A DNA stretch of 64,000 bases from Paralithodes platypus (Eukaryota > Arthropoda > Malacostraca > Decapoda > Lithodidae). Positions within the stretch are counted from its first letter, which is position 1. Every line of letters begins with the position of its first letter. A program made the position numbers and the translations under genes. Under the pieces are notes generated by a model, which saw nothing but the letters and a program-made list of their open reading frames with translations, made no database searches and was not told where the DNA came from. This document shows positions 54,420-64,000 of this stretch, piece after piece. Where the stretch lies: NCBI GenBank assembly GCA_032716605.1, contig CM064571.1, forward strand, positions 12,655,720-12,719,719, read 5' to 3'.

Positions 54420-56475
54420 GCTATTATTCGATGTGGAGAGGCGGCACAATTGAAGCAAGTTCCTCTGAACAATTGCTGTGAAAATATCTGTATAATAATG
54501 CAAGGGATGCAACGTTTCTTCGTATGGATAATGTAGGAAGGTCCTGTGTGATTGCAGGGTTATTGATTAATCTAATAGCTTTATTTTGAATTTTGTCCAA
54601 CTGCCTCAATGCAACCATTCCACTTCCACTCCACAGAATGAACAGTAATCCATCTGAGAACGCACATGACTTTTATATATTACGGCCAACTGCTCGTCAG
54701 TGAAGAATTCTCGAACTCTGTACAGGAGTCCCAATTGTTTAGAGGCATTCTTAGCAATGCTTCTAACATAATGTGTCCAGCTCAGGTTAGTAGTTAATGT
54801 TACACCAAGAATACTAGGGGAAGTGGGAATATTTACATCATTAAAAAATATATGGGAGTCAGTGAGATTCTATAGGTTAGAAAATTGAATGTACTTGGAT
54901 TTCTGTGCATTAAAGGAAACTAGATTCTTTTGTCCCCATTCATTCATTCTAGAAAGGTCCTGGTTCAGAGAAATTGCAGTGTTTATTTTTGAATTTGTAA
55001 GATAGGGTTGGGTGAAAGAATTGGTAAATGTGAAGGAACTGTGGAGTGTTGAGTCATCTGCGTAGGAATGTATTGGATTATGAGTGGTAGATATGAGATC
55101 ATTGATATATATTTATGAGGAACAGAGTTGGGGCCAAAACTGGTCCCTGGGGAACACCAGCATTTATTGAGTGAAATTGAGAATAAAGGCCATGTACCAT
55201 TACACATATTTTTCTGTTATGAAGATAAGAAGAAATTAGTAGAACTAATGATGCAAGGCCGTAGTGTGACATCTTCGACAATAAGGATTGATGCCAGACC
55301 CTATCAAATGCCTTTGATATATCCAGTGTTATTGTATGTGTTTCACCATTTTGGTCTGTAGCTTGGTTGATTTGATGCGTAAGAAGGCAAAGAATGTGTG
55401 CAGTTGATCGACATCGTCTAAAACCATATTGCCTATCACTGATTAATTTATTATTCTCAAGATGCTTAATTATGTGATTTTATTTAACCTCTGAAGTGCG
55501 CATGGGGGTAATTGGAAACGTCCCCCTGTGCTGACGTATTTGAGGTGTTTCCGTCACTAAAATATTCATTGTGCCATTAATAGCATTAATACTTATCCAT
55601 ATGCGCCTATTAGGGGTTGATTTTAAAGGTATTAACCTGAAACAACAATAAAACGAGTGAAAACAGCGTTTGGATGGTCAAAATCGGAGATATAGCCCGC
55701 GAGTTGTATAATGTATGGGTGAGGCAATCTGCTTTCCCGCCAATTTCCCCCAAGGCCACTGAGACACAGTCGATCGATACTCTCTCTCTCTCTCTTGCAC
55801 TCGCTTGCTATCAGTGATGACCACACCCTCCAATCGGATTTCTAATGTTAGCACGAAAATATACCTCAGAATAAGGGAATAACAAGGAAAATAGGTGATA
55901 ACTGAAGGAGAGGAGGAAAGTGGGGAAGGAGGGGAGGTAGAGGACTGAGATTTTGCATGGCCCAGGGGCCAAAAAAAAATAATAAAAATAAAAAAAAAAA
56001 ATTTAATATTTTTTTTTTTTTTTCGATGTCAAAAGTTGATTTTTGTTTTCTCTGACTCTTAAGAGTCTCCCCGCAGTGCGCCGGGGGAACTCTTAAGAGT
56101 CTCCCTGCAGCTCCCGGGTTAATATAATTTCAAAGACTTTACCAAGAGTGGAAGTTATAGCTATTGGTCTGTAGTTTGATGGATCTGAAGAAGCACCTTT
56201 TTTAGGAACTGGATGGATGTTTGCTTCTTTCCAGGATACTGGGAAGCTTGGGGTATGAGTACACAGACGGAAAAAAATTGTCAATACAGGAGCGAGCACC
56301 AAGGAGAAATTCTTAAGTACTATTGGAGGAATTTCATCTGGACCAGGAGCTTTATCTACTGAGAGATTCTGCAAAATAGTTTTGACATGTCTGGTGTGGA
56401 TCTTAAGTGAGGGAATTTCAGGCGAATTAAAATTAAGTACAGGGACATCTTGATTTATTTCATCTAAGGTTGAGT
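54420..56475 (-). pseudogene. Jockey-like LINE (family J2), split by a TTAA element
   Basis: Minus strand, right to left: SVDKAPGPDEIPP (about 56365), IHPVPKKGA and NYRPIAITSTLGKVFE (about 56140-56220), then after the insertion DRQYGFRRCRSTAH (about 55430), an ITLDISKAFDRVWHQ region (about 55310), GVPQGPVLAPTLF (about 55140), and the C-terminal VALRQLDKIQNKAIRLIN (about 54600) ending near 54424. The region around the catalytic box (about 55060) is decayed. Several frameshifts; inactive. The left spacer 54236-54419 is G-rich. Confidence 0.8.
55488..56118. mobile_element. TTAA-flanked MITE with PBLE-like ends
   Basis: 631 bp between TTAA at 55484-55487 and 56119-56122. Left end CCTCTGAAGTGCGCATGGGG; right end read inward CCCGGGAGCTGCAGGGAGAC. 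Both fit CC-N7-TGC as in the PBLE at 38394. The right subterminal region repeats GACTCTTAAGAGTC followed by CTGC-G words twice, like the doubled motif of the PBLE left end. The interior includes CT and A/T runs and no ORF. Confidence 0.8.
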
Positions 56476-56480
56476 TGACT

Positions 56481-57384
56481 TGTCACGGGGTGGAAATTAT
56501 ATTCGTTTATATAACCCTTGCCCTGATCTTATGAATTTTATGTAATGCCTCAGTGAGCAATACACAACTACTGTATGCAGTAGAAATATATTTTTGTTAT
56601 AGAGGTTACCTGATATGGGGACAACTGGCTTGATAATTAGCCTAATAACATGTGTACAGCCTATAACCTAGCATATAAAGGTATAAATATCATCATAGTT
56701 ATTAAAGGCACTCTTGAAAATAAATACACATGTAACGCAATTATATTTATTAATGATATGTTCAGAAATATGATAAGGCAAGCACTCAAGGATTCACACA
56801 GCCTATAGCCTAGTCTGTTTACGCCTAGCCTAGCCTATCTCAAAGCCTACTGATTTAACCTAACTTAACACAAAAGTCTAGCCTAGCCTAACTTTAAATT
56901 CTGTACTGTAGAATATTAGAACACAAGGCTCGGTGATCAGCAGTCTATGACTAGTACCAGTAATGCAAAATAGCCTATATGGTAATCTAACCTTCTTGCC
57001 TGATACTGTAACCTAAACCAAATCACTAACCTACATGTGTACAGTAGCTTATAACAGTCCTAACTGGTTACACACTGAATAGGCTATCTTACCTGGTAAT
57101 CACCCTAGGGACCTAAAAGCTCATAGGATGGTATTTGGCCCTCCAATATAGGAAAGCCCCAATCCTGCCTGCCCAAAACCCAAGGTGATCACCCTCACTG
57201 CTCAGCCTCCACGTGTGTAATATAGAACAAGACCCCCAAGCGTGCATCCCCCTTCTTCGTGAAGAAAAAACACCCACTAAAAAAAAACTCATGAATGTAG
57301 TAGAAATCTGCAGAATATTGTACGAAACTCGACTAGGAACATAATATGTCAACATAGGAATAGAAAAATGTGGTTACTACTACA
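56481..57384 (-). repeat. GypB 3' LTR
   Basis: Plus-strand start TGTCACGGGGTGG and end TACTACTACA (TG...CA), 904 bp. No second LTR is present in the window to confirm it. CCTAGCC-rich words occur inside (about 56820-56900). Confidence 0.6.
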
Positions 57385-57400
57385 TTCCTCCCCAAAATAT
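57385..57400 (-). promoter_or_regulatory. GypB polypurine tract
   Basis: Minus strand TTTTGGGGAGGAA directly before the LTR start TGTAGTAGTAACC. This is the usual plus-strand primer position. Confidence 0.6.
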
Positions 57401-57955
57401 TTGATTTTACTATGCTAAAATCACCTAGGTATAAGACACACACAATCACTCATACTGTAATGTAAACCTAACCTTGTCACTGGTGTATGATGGTCACCTT
57501 TGAGTAGAAAAAAACCCCTCAACATTTTACGTTAAAATTTCCACTGAGAGGGGAAAAACTCCTAAGCTTGCATCTCAAGCCAGTGACAAAACCCTAGTGG
57601 AAATCCACAAAGTTACCACAAGGAAAACAAGTGGGCAAACCCACAATGACTATAGAAATCAAACTAACTGGTGACTGTAAGGTGTATCAATACATCAATA
57701 ATAAATTTAGAGATAAAGAAAAGAAATCCTAGTGATCCCGGCCGGTACTGTAAAAAAAAACTCTCCTCTCGAGTGCGACGTCTTAGGGTCCGTGCTCTTG
57801 AGTACGACGCCCTTGGAGTCCTCGAGTAGCAGCGCAGGCCAACAACACAAACTGTGTACAAAAATGTTGGCAGAATCATACGGAACACACTATATTCTAT
57901 ATCTCTCCTTACAATTAGTACAGTAAATCCTCAACTACACAATTAATATTAAACT
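57401..57955. other. GypB internal non-coding region
   Basis: No supported ORF; integrase should be encoded about here in a full Gypsy element and is absent. Confidence 0.5.
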
Positions 57956-58124
57956 ACGTTGCAGTTGCTTCTCGAGCAGCACTGCCTTCCTCCTCACAGA
58001 TGTCTTCACCACTTACTAGTCTGGACAGAAGATCCGCTCCAACATTGTCACTACCACGTGCCCTAAGTACTGTACTTGTGAGTGACCGACTTCGCATTTA
58101 CTGGGCTTCACTGTCAGATTGAAC
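57956..58124 (-). pseudogene. GypB RT thumb/RNase H end junction
   Basis: RT runs on as KPSKCEVGHSQVQYLGH (about 58085-58125) and meets GSDNVGADLLSRL (about 58015-58070), the C-terminal signature of RNase H, in another frame. Nearly all of RNase H is missing. Confidence 0.65.
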
Positions 58125-58763
58125 TTACAGCAACTTACTCAACACCTTGTCCAGTAGTTGTAAGTGCTCGCTGAATGTTGATGAATGCATCAGGACATCA
58201 TCCACGAAGATCTCCACGCCTGATATGTCCAGCAGAACCTTACGCATCATCCGGTTGAACACTGCAGGTGAGTTAGTGAGACCAAATGGCAGCACAGTGT
58301 ATTGGTACAGACCGTCAGGTGTTCCAAAAGCTGTGATCTTACGACTAGCAGGGTCTAAGGGTATCTGGAAGACCCCCTTCATCAGATCAAACTTAGAGAA
58401 GAGATTTGATCCTGCAAGACTGGCGAAGATGGTACGTGGGTCACACATGGGTTCAGCGTCCACCTTCGTTAACGCATTCACCCTGCGATAATCCCCACAA
58501 ATACGCACCCCACCGTCCCTCTTACTTACGACTACCATTGGACCACAGTATGAGGATGACGACTTCTCGATGATGCCTGCAGCCTCCATCTCTCGTATCT
58601 CCTTTCTTACCAGATCTTGTAGTTGAAGAGGGATAGGGTACGGCTTGATTCTCACAGGGACCGTGCTGTTCAACTCGATGGCGTGACTCTCTACTCTAGC
58701 AATACCTGGCTTATCAGACTCACCAAGGAGAGAACCCAGCTGACATCTTTCCTGGTCTGACAA
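58125..58763 (-). pseudogene. GypB reverse transcriptase domain
   Basis: About 210 codons open. Motifs: HAIELNSTVPVRIKPYPIP (about 58670), EMEAAGIIEKSSSSYCGPMV (about 58580), GVRICGDYRRVNALT (about 58500), the FSKFDLMKGVFQIPLDP block with the first catalytic Asp (about 58390), PFGLTNSPAVFNRMM (about 58270) and the FVDDV catalytic box (about 58205). The domain itself looks intact, but the stop just beyond and the flanking deletions make the element defective. Confidence 0.85.
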
Positions 58764-58766
58764 ACC

Positions 58767-59158
58767 TCAGCCACGTTGCACCTGCATGAGACCTTCCTCC
58801 TGCCTATGTTTAGCTGTCACAGGACCATCACCTTCACTCTCCTTGTACATAGGAAGCTTGATACGAGGCAGGACCCTCGAAGCCTCATCAGACCCATGGG
58901 ACTGAGACCGAGCCTGAATCAGTTCAAGCCGACGTGCGTGTTCACGTTCGGTGTCAGCTGCTGCTGCTGCTGTTGCTGCAGCTTGATGCTCAGCCATGGC
59001 TCGCTCATGATCACGCACCGCCTGTGCTTCCTCTCTTGCAAGCCTACGGTTCTCCCGTTCCTCATCTTTACGGGACTCTACATATTCCGTCAAAGACTGA
59101 TTAGTCAGACCCAAATACTTGCCTTCTTCGTAGAATACATGAATAGGAATAGTTGCCA
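58767..59158 (-). pseudogene. GypB gag N-terminal fragment
   Basis: Likely ATG at 59158 (MATIPIHVFYEEGKYLGLTN). A strongly charged alpha-helical segment with an alanine run (HQAAATAAAAADTEREHARR) follows, then LPRIKLPMYKESEGD, a typical Gag entry. It then stops at 58767 after a deletion that joins to pol. Further upstream, an in-frame ATG at 59198 lies in the untranslated part. Confidence 0.6.
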
Positions 59159-59199
59159 TTGCTGCAAAATTATAGTGGCAAAAGAATATGTTATTCACT

Positions 59200-59414
59200 A
59201 ACCTATCAGGAGAGGATGCGTAGCCTCACTCAAGAATATAAATGCACTAAAAATAAAATCACATGGAGAAATATAATACACTTAACACGAGAGGATGCGT
59301 AGCCTCACTCGAGAACAAATAAATGTATTAAAAATAAAATCACGAGAGGATGCTTAGCCTCACTTGAGAAAAGAAAAATGCACAAAATAACATGGAGAAA
59401 TATAATGCACAAAA
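59200..59414. repeat. Imperfect tandem repeats in the GypB leader
   Basis: CGAGAGGATGCGTAGCCTCA or a close form occurs at about 59210, 59291 and 59343, each followed by A-rich sequence and AAATAAAATCAC. Three imperfect units run up to the gap. Confidence 0.7.
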
Positions 59415-59514
59415 NNNNNNNNNNNNNNNNNNNNNNNNNNNNNNNNNNNNNNNNNNNNNNNNNNNNNNNNNNNNNNNNNNNNNNNNNNNNNNNNNNNNNN
59501 NNNNNNNNNNNNNN
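59415..59514. other. Assembly gap of 100 N
   Basis: Exactly 100 N, the usual placeholder for a gap of unknown size. Left and right sequences need not be adjacent in the genome. Confidence 0.95.
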
Positions 59515-59516
59515 GG

Positions 59517-60100
59517 TCGGACTTAAGTCCGATACGAGGGAAAATTGGACTAAAGCGAGCGGCGGCGTCTGTGACATTAAGGTCCGTGGGTGGGCCGTCT
59601 TCCGCCCCTAATTTTGTGGTGGAAAAGCGAAACTGGGTGGTCCAGGCGGTTTTTGTACTACTATAGGTTGTTCCCACCCACACATCCCCACTGCAGTGGG
59701 ACCGTGAGGCTAAAGTGACCCTAATTAAGCTAGCCAGTAATGTGTCGATCAAGGTCAAGGATTGAACATGTGTCGGATTCGGTGGCACGCCCCAATTCTA
59801 ATAGTGCGTCGCGCCACCCTGGCTATACCATGCCCGGCTACACCACCCAGTAAGGACTACGATATCATGACTTGATATCTCTTCATAGAACTTTCTAATA
59901 AGCTGTTGGATGAAACCGTCGAAGGTCTGGGTGAGAGTTTTGGGGTAGTGTGGATGGACTCTGAGAAAGACGAAAATAAGTTCCTCGATCATAGGCATTC
60001 TCACCCCAAGCATAATTTGCGTGGGCGGCACGGTGTGGTTGAGATTGGACTGTCCCTTGTGCAAATTGGAGGACGTTTGCCTGACGAAGAACAATACTGG
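59517..60100 (-). pseudogene. Unidentified open frame with one internal stop
   Basis: One minus-strand frame is open from about 60094 to the gap except for a TAG at about 59798. It is about 190 codons. Segments such as MIEELIFVFLRVHPHYP and HDIVVLTGW look like ordinary protein, not simple sequence. I cannot name a family. It may be part of another retroelement or an exon of an unknown gene; the gap hides its C-terminal continuation. Confidence 0.35.
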
Positions 60101-60169
60101 TGTCGGGTGTTGGTAAGTACAAGTTATATTTTCAATTGCTTGAAAATGTTTGAGATAGCCAGCGATTTT

Positions 60170-60570
60170 ATCACCTTCACGAGGCGTGGCCTGGGTGGAG
60201 TATATTTCAACTGTGCTGCCCAGCGTGCGTGGTTTTTGTGTTTGTTTATCACTAAATGGGGTGTTTCCGTGGCTCTTGTTTCATGCAATTATAAAACAAC
60301 GACCAAGAGCGTGAATACAAGTATGTATCCTGAAAGTTGCGTAAATTGAGTGCTTCTCCGCAATGACACTCCGAACCATCTTTTAACGATCAATGGTATG
60401 TCTTTCAAACTGATTCGTAAAACACACGAGTGCAAAAAACCCTAAAATACGGTAATTTCCTTTATATAGAATTCCCTGTGTGGCTGAGCTGGTATTGAGG
60501 GAATTTATGCATCCTAATCACCGCTCCGCTCTCTATCAGAGCACATTACGTCCTCAAAATGGCACCTCTA
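60170..60570 (+). mobile_element. Third M480-type MITE (partial)
   Basis: Shares GTGGAGTATATTT, CTGTGC-GCCCAG, ATACAAGTATGTATCC and AACCATC blocks in order with 37367-37846 (reverse) and 4104-4581. The left end CACCTTCACGAGGCG is recognisable; TTAA flanks are not clear. Confidence 0.6.
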
Positions 60571-62620
60571 CAAGAAATTTCCTTTGCATTTTATGGCGTA
60601 TTATTGTGCAGGCGTTCGGTAGAATTCTTACGGTAAATACAAAACAACCGAAAAGATTGAATATTTGGTGCCATTGGCATTATATGATTGTGGGAGAACG
60701 AGATGTAGCGCCTACCGTATATCTTATGTTTGCATTATATTATATGAACACATGGGTACACATTTTCTTAAGTTATCCCTACTCTCTCTCTCTCTCTCTC
60801 TCTCGGTCCGACTCTCTTTGTTGTGTACTCCTTTGTACTCTCTTTGTCTGATGTAGGCAAGAGCACGCCCCTAAACTAATCTCTTCCCTCCCAAGGGGAA
60901 TCACACCTAGAAGATGTTTTTGACCTCCCCTACTCATCTGTCTGTTCTTCCTCTCTGTGTCTACCTATACGGCATGTGACATTGAAATTGCTTGAGAGTT
61001 TGATTGAAAAGCATTTTATAGCGTATTGTTTGCAGGCGTTCGGTAAATTTCTCACGGATAACCAGGGGGGTGTATGGTTACATTTCTCACCGATAATACA
61101 AGCAACAACGGAAGCTTGGCGAAGATTGTGGTCTATCAATATACCTTTTTAATAATGCATGTGACCTTGTAATTGCTTGAAAGTTTGATTGCAAGCATTT
61201 TTATTAGCGTTTTATTTTCAGGCGTTCAATAAATTTGAAAAATATATCAAAATAAAGTCCTGTGGCGACGTATGAAATAGCTTATTATTTGGACAAGGAC
61301 AATATTTTGTTCATCCATCCAAGCTGGAACATGCAACAAACAATGTCAACAACGTATCCCGGGGCCCGGGGTCGAGCAATCGTAAGATTCAGAGTCGTAA
61401 AGAATTCCAGGACGAGCTCAATAGAAAATGAATGAATGAAATGGACTTAGAGTGGTGCATAATTTGATCCTAGGCCAATACGTATAGCGACTTCCGACTA
61501 GATACTAGAGACCTTTACTTCGATCTAAAGACAGGCAATGACTTACACTAGCGGTTTTGTTTGAAATTTCAGAACCAATTTCGAAAGTGATATTTATATG
61601 GGATTTTGCCCAATTCATATTTGCTAGTGATATTTCATCATGTCCCTTACATCTAACAATATATGCTAGCGGATGTAATTTCAATTGGTTCACCCTCCCG
61701 CTCTAGTCGGCTCCAAGAAAATCGATAATGGTGGCACTTTAGTAAACAGGTGATAAACAAAAACCGCATGCGGATCGGGTGGGTTGGTATCGGTATTATG
61801 GTAAGTTGGCTACCTACTATTGTTTATACGATATAGTAAGTAATGCTAAGTAAAATTATTATATATTATATATAAAACCAAAAACAAAATTCCTGCAAAG
61901 CAAGCCCCCCCCGAAACAGAGAGAGAGAGAGATAGAGAGAGAGAGAGAATGCGACAGAAACTGAACTGAAGAGAAAGAGTTGAAAAAGATATAATAATAC
62001 AGAAAATTATTACAAGCAAAATAAATGAAAATAGGAGGGATTAGTTAGAGAAACTAATAATGAGAAAACTACATAACTAACGGATGAGGAAGAGGGAAAG
62101 CGAGGCGAGGCCAGAGATGAGCGAGAGATGAGAGAGAGAGACAGGAAGAGTGAGAGAGATTAGAGAAATAGAGAGATTGCAAGCACTTTTATAGGACGTA
62201 TTATATTGCAGGCAGTTTCAGTACATTTCCTTACGGTAATACAAACAATGGAAAGAGTTGAAATATTTGTGCTTGGCATTATAAGATTGTGGGGAACAGA
62301 TGTAGGCCTACCGTATAATTTTATTTTTTCCTATTTTATATAATGATACAATTAATTGTAACATGGTTATATTAATCCACGACCACTCCTCTCATCTCAT
62401 CTTGTCTCTTCCTCTCTAGGGTCTGGTTAACTATAGCCTACAATGATAATTGCATGTGACCTTGAAATTGCTTGAGAGTTTTGATTGCAAGCATTTATAG
62501 GCGTATTATTTGCAGGCGTTTCAGTAAATTTCTTACGGTAATACAAACAACCAAACAACGAAAGATTTAATATTTGTGCTGCACATCCCTCATACGAAAT
62601 ACCATTCCAACCGTATAGAA
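60571..62620. repeat. Dispersed repeat array with five copies of a 100-180-bp block
   Basis: The block CATGTGACCTTGAAATTGC, then TTGCAGGCGTT and TTACGGTAATACAAACAAC, occurs around 60585, 60970-61060, 61157-61230, 62185-62280 and 62445-62560. A CT run (60780-60803) and a GA run (61918-61948) lie between. No gene supported; the ORF at 60480-60851 crosses repeat boundaries. Confidence 0.5.
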
Positions 62621-62941
62621 GAGAATACAGAAACTGAACTGAAGACAGAGTGAAAAAGATATAATAATACAGAAATATTACAAGCAAATAAATGAAATAG
62701 AGGGATTAGTTAGAGAAAATAATAATGAGAAATACATAATACGGATGCGGAAGAGAGAAAAGGGGCACAAGAGAGGGAAAGCGAGCGAGCCAGAGAGAGA
62801 CAGACAGGAGGAGTGAGAGAGATTAGAGAAAATAATAATGAGAATTACATATACGGATGAGGAAGAGAGAGAGACAGAGCGCGCGAGAGAGGGAAAGCGA
62901 GCAAGCCAGAGAGAGAGAGAAAGAGAAACAGACAGACAGAC

Positions 62942-62984
<43 letters not shown>

Positions 62985-63538
62985 CAGAAATAAGGAGAAA
63001 TAAGAGAAAAATAAGACCGATTACCGAAGGAATACTAGACGCGCTAGAGGCCGAAGTCAGGCCAAAGCGAACGCAACCGAACGCGCCTGGGAAATAGACC
63101 AAAAAGTACCTCCTCTTCCTCACCTCTTCCCACCCTCCACACTCGTCCTTAACATCCATTCATAGACTTATGTGGGGAGACGAAGAGTGCTCTTTCCAAA
63201 AATGATCGTTTCGTTCGCATTGGAGCCATAGTAACGGCGCTAGGGCGAGTGAAATTGGCGAATATTTCGGGGATTATGCCACGCTGAAACGGTACAGTGT
63301 AAAATACCTGACCACCCGCTAAATAAGGGTTAATGAAATAGTTCAATAAGTAAGTTATATGACGCATTTGCGTCATATGGAGCTCGGTAAGTTAGATCAG
63401 AATCTGTGGATTGGTGGCAACCCCAAATAGCTCCGACTTCTACCGGTACCTCAGTGTCAGAAAAAAGTGTTTTGAGGGAAATACCAGGCGCTCCGCCACC
63501 CCATCAGTAAGTTAGCAACTTATGTCTGAGGGGGTTAA
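62621..63538. repeat. GA-rich repeats and spacer
   Basis: The block GATTAGAGAAAATAATAATG, then ATACGGATG-GGAAGAGAGA, repeats at about 62700 and 62823 (also about 62035). It is followed by (GA)n at 62944-62980 and a spacer that contains the palindrome-like ATATGACGCATTTGCGTCAT (63358). Confidence 0.5.
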
Positions 63539-63917
63539 GGGGAGATGGGCCGTTTTTCTGGTACACTTTTGTTCTCCCGTGCGTTTAGCATATTAGTTTT
63601 AAGATTTTAAGCCGTTTGCACTATTAGTGATGTTGATTTTAAGACATTTCGCCCAATGTACTTGTCAATATTAAGACCTTTCGTGTCCTATAGATATCAA
63701 TTTTTCCTGGCGAGCGATAGCGAGCCTGAAATTATGGAGGAACTGGTCTTAGGCCATGACATTTTGTTCTACAGAAAAAATGTACTAATTAATCTCGTAG
63801 GGGTATCTAATGGATGTTTTTTTTTTTTTTTTTTTTTTAAAGTTTGATGGAGGTCTAGGATGGAAAAAAATAGATTATATAAATAAATAGAACCCCTATA
63901 ATATAACCACTGTCCTC
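63539..63917 (+). mobile_element. TTAA-GGGG MITE
   Basis: 379 bp between TTAA at 63535-63538 and 63918-63921. Left end GGGGAGATGGGCCG; right end read inward GAGGACAGTGG, as at 34274. The core is CTGGCGAGCGATAGCGAGCC (63709); a T20 run lies at 63817-63838. Confidence 0.75.
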
Positions 63918-64000
63918 TTAAACCCTAAACAACGGTAACATTATCAGCACGATTACTCAAGTCCATATACAGTGATTGGAACTAGTATATTTGAAAAATT

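Larger units (their letters stand above)
56481..59414 (-). mobile_element. Third Gypsy-type LTR element (GypB), partial at the gap
   Basis: Minus strand. 3' LTR 56481-57384, PPT-like run next to it, RNase H end, RT (58125-58763) and gag start (to 59158). The 5' LTR should lie to the right but is hidden by or lost at the 100-N gap. RT is joined to the RNase H end, and gag to RT, by deletions, so the element is defective. Confidence 0.75.

Noticed and set aside
58125..58763. A retroviral (env-bearing) provirus
   Set aside because: RT motifs are Gypsy-type, no env-like frame is visible, and the element is deleted; LTR retrotransposon is sufficient.
59360..59611. ORFs containing runs of X
   Set aside because: They cross the N gap and have no meaning.

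Overview
The window looks like intergenic DNA from a large, repeat-rich animal genome. I see no convincing host protein-coding gene. The mix of CR1-like and Jockey-like LINEs, Gypsy LTR elements, piggyBac-type TTAA elements, very long GA, TA and AC microsatellites and scattered CCTAA/CCTGA words (cognate to the arthropod telomere unit TTAGG) suggests an arthropod, most likely a decapod crustacean. That is inference; no species-specific marker is visible.

Layout. 1-7.8 kb: a Jockey-like LINE fragment (family J1) abuts a minus-strand Gypsy element (GypA copy 1) that carries a 478-bp TTAA element in gag. 7.8-9.7 kb: microsatellites, LINE 3' ends and a short TTAA element. 9.7-14.0 kb: an apparently intact CR1-like LINE with two uninterrupted ORFs (ORF1 with an SGNH/GDSL esterase domain; ORF2 with endonuclease and reverse transcriptase) and an octamer tail. 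14-25 kb: small TTAA elements, foldback elements, Pol III-promoter-like tRNA remnants, a 5'-truncated CR1 LINE and a 15-unit, 58-bp minisatellite. 25.6-28.6 kb: a young, once-frameshifted minus-strand LINE with an (ATT)n tail. 29.3-33.1 kb: a foldback element split by a 3.35-kb element with 45-bp terminal inverted repeats. 34.8-36.0 kb: a decayed MULE-like transposon. 36.8-52.5 kb: a deep nest. A CR1 LINE is split by a 480-bp TTAA element. Next to it a J1 LINE is split at a TTAA by a 13.25-kb piggyBac-like element (PBLE), which itself holds a complete-ended Gypsy element (GypA copy 2). 54.4-56.5 kb: another Jockey-like LINE split by a 631-bp TTAA element whose ends resemble the PBLE. 56.5-59.4 kb: a third Gypsy element running into a 100-N gap. 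59.5-64 kb: an unidentified open frame and repeat arrays.

How the parts relate. Each LINE or Gypsy interruption at TTAA can be removed in silico to give a continuous element, so relative ages can be read: the LINEs and GypA copy 1 are older than the TTAA elements in them, and GypA copy 2 is younger than the PBLE. Both GypA copies lack the catalytic half of reverse transcriptase, most of RNase H and all of integrase at the same breakpoint, so the family probably spread as a non-autonomous lineage. The third Gypsy element has an independent deletion of similar style.

Limits: all repeat families were compared by eye. Clade names for LINEs and superfamily names for MITEs are provisional. Several frameshifts lie in homopolymers and could be assembly errors.
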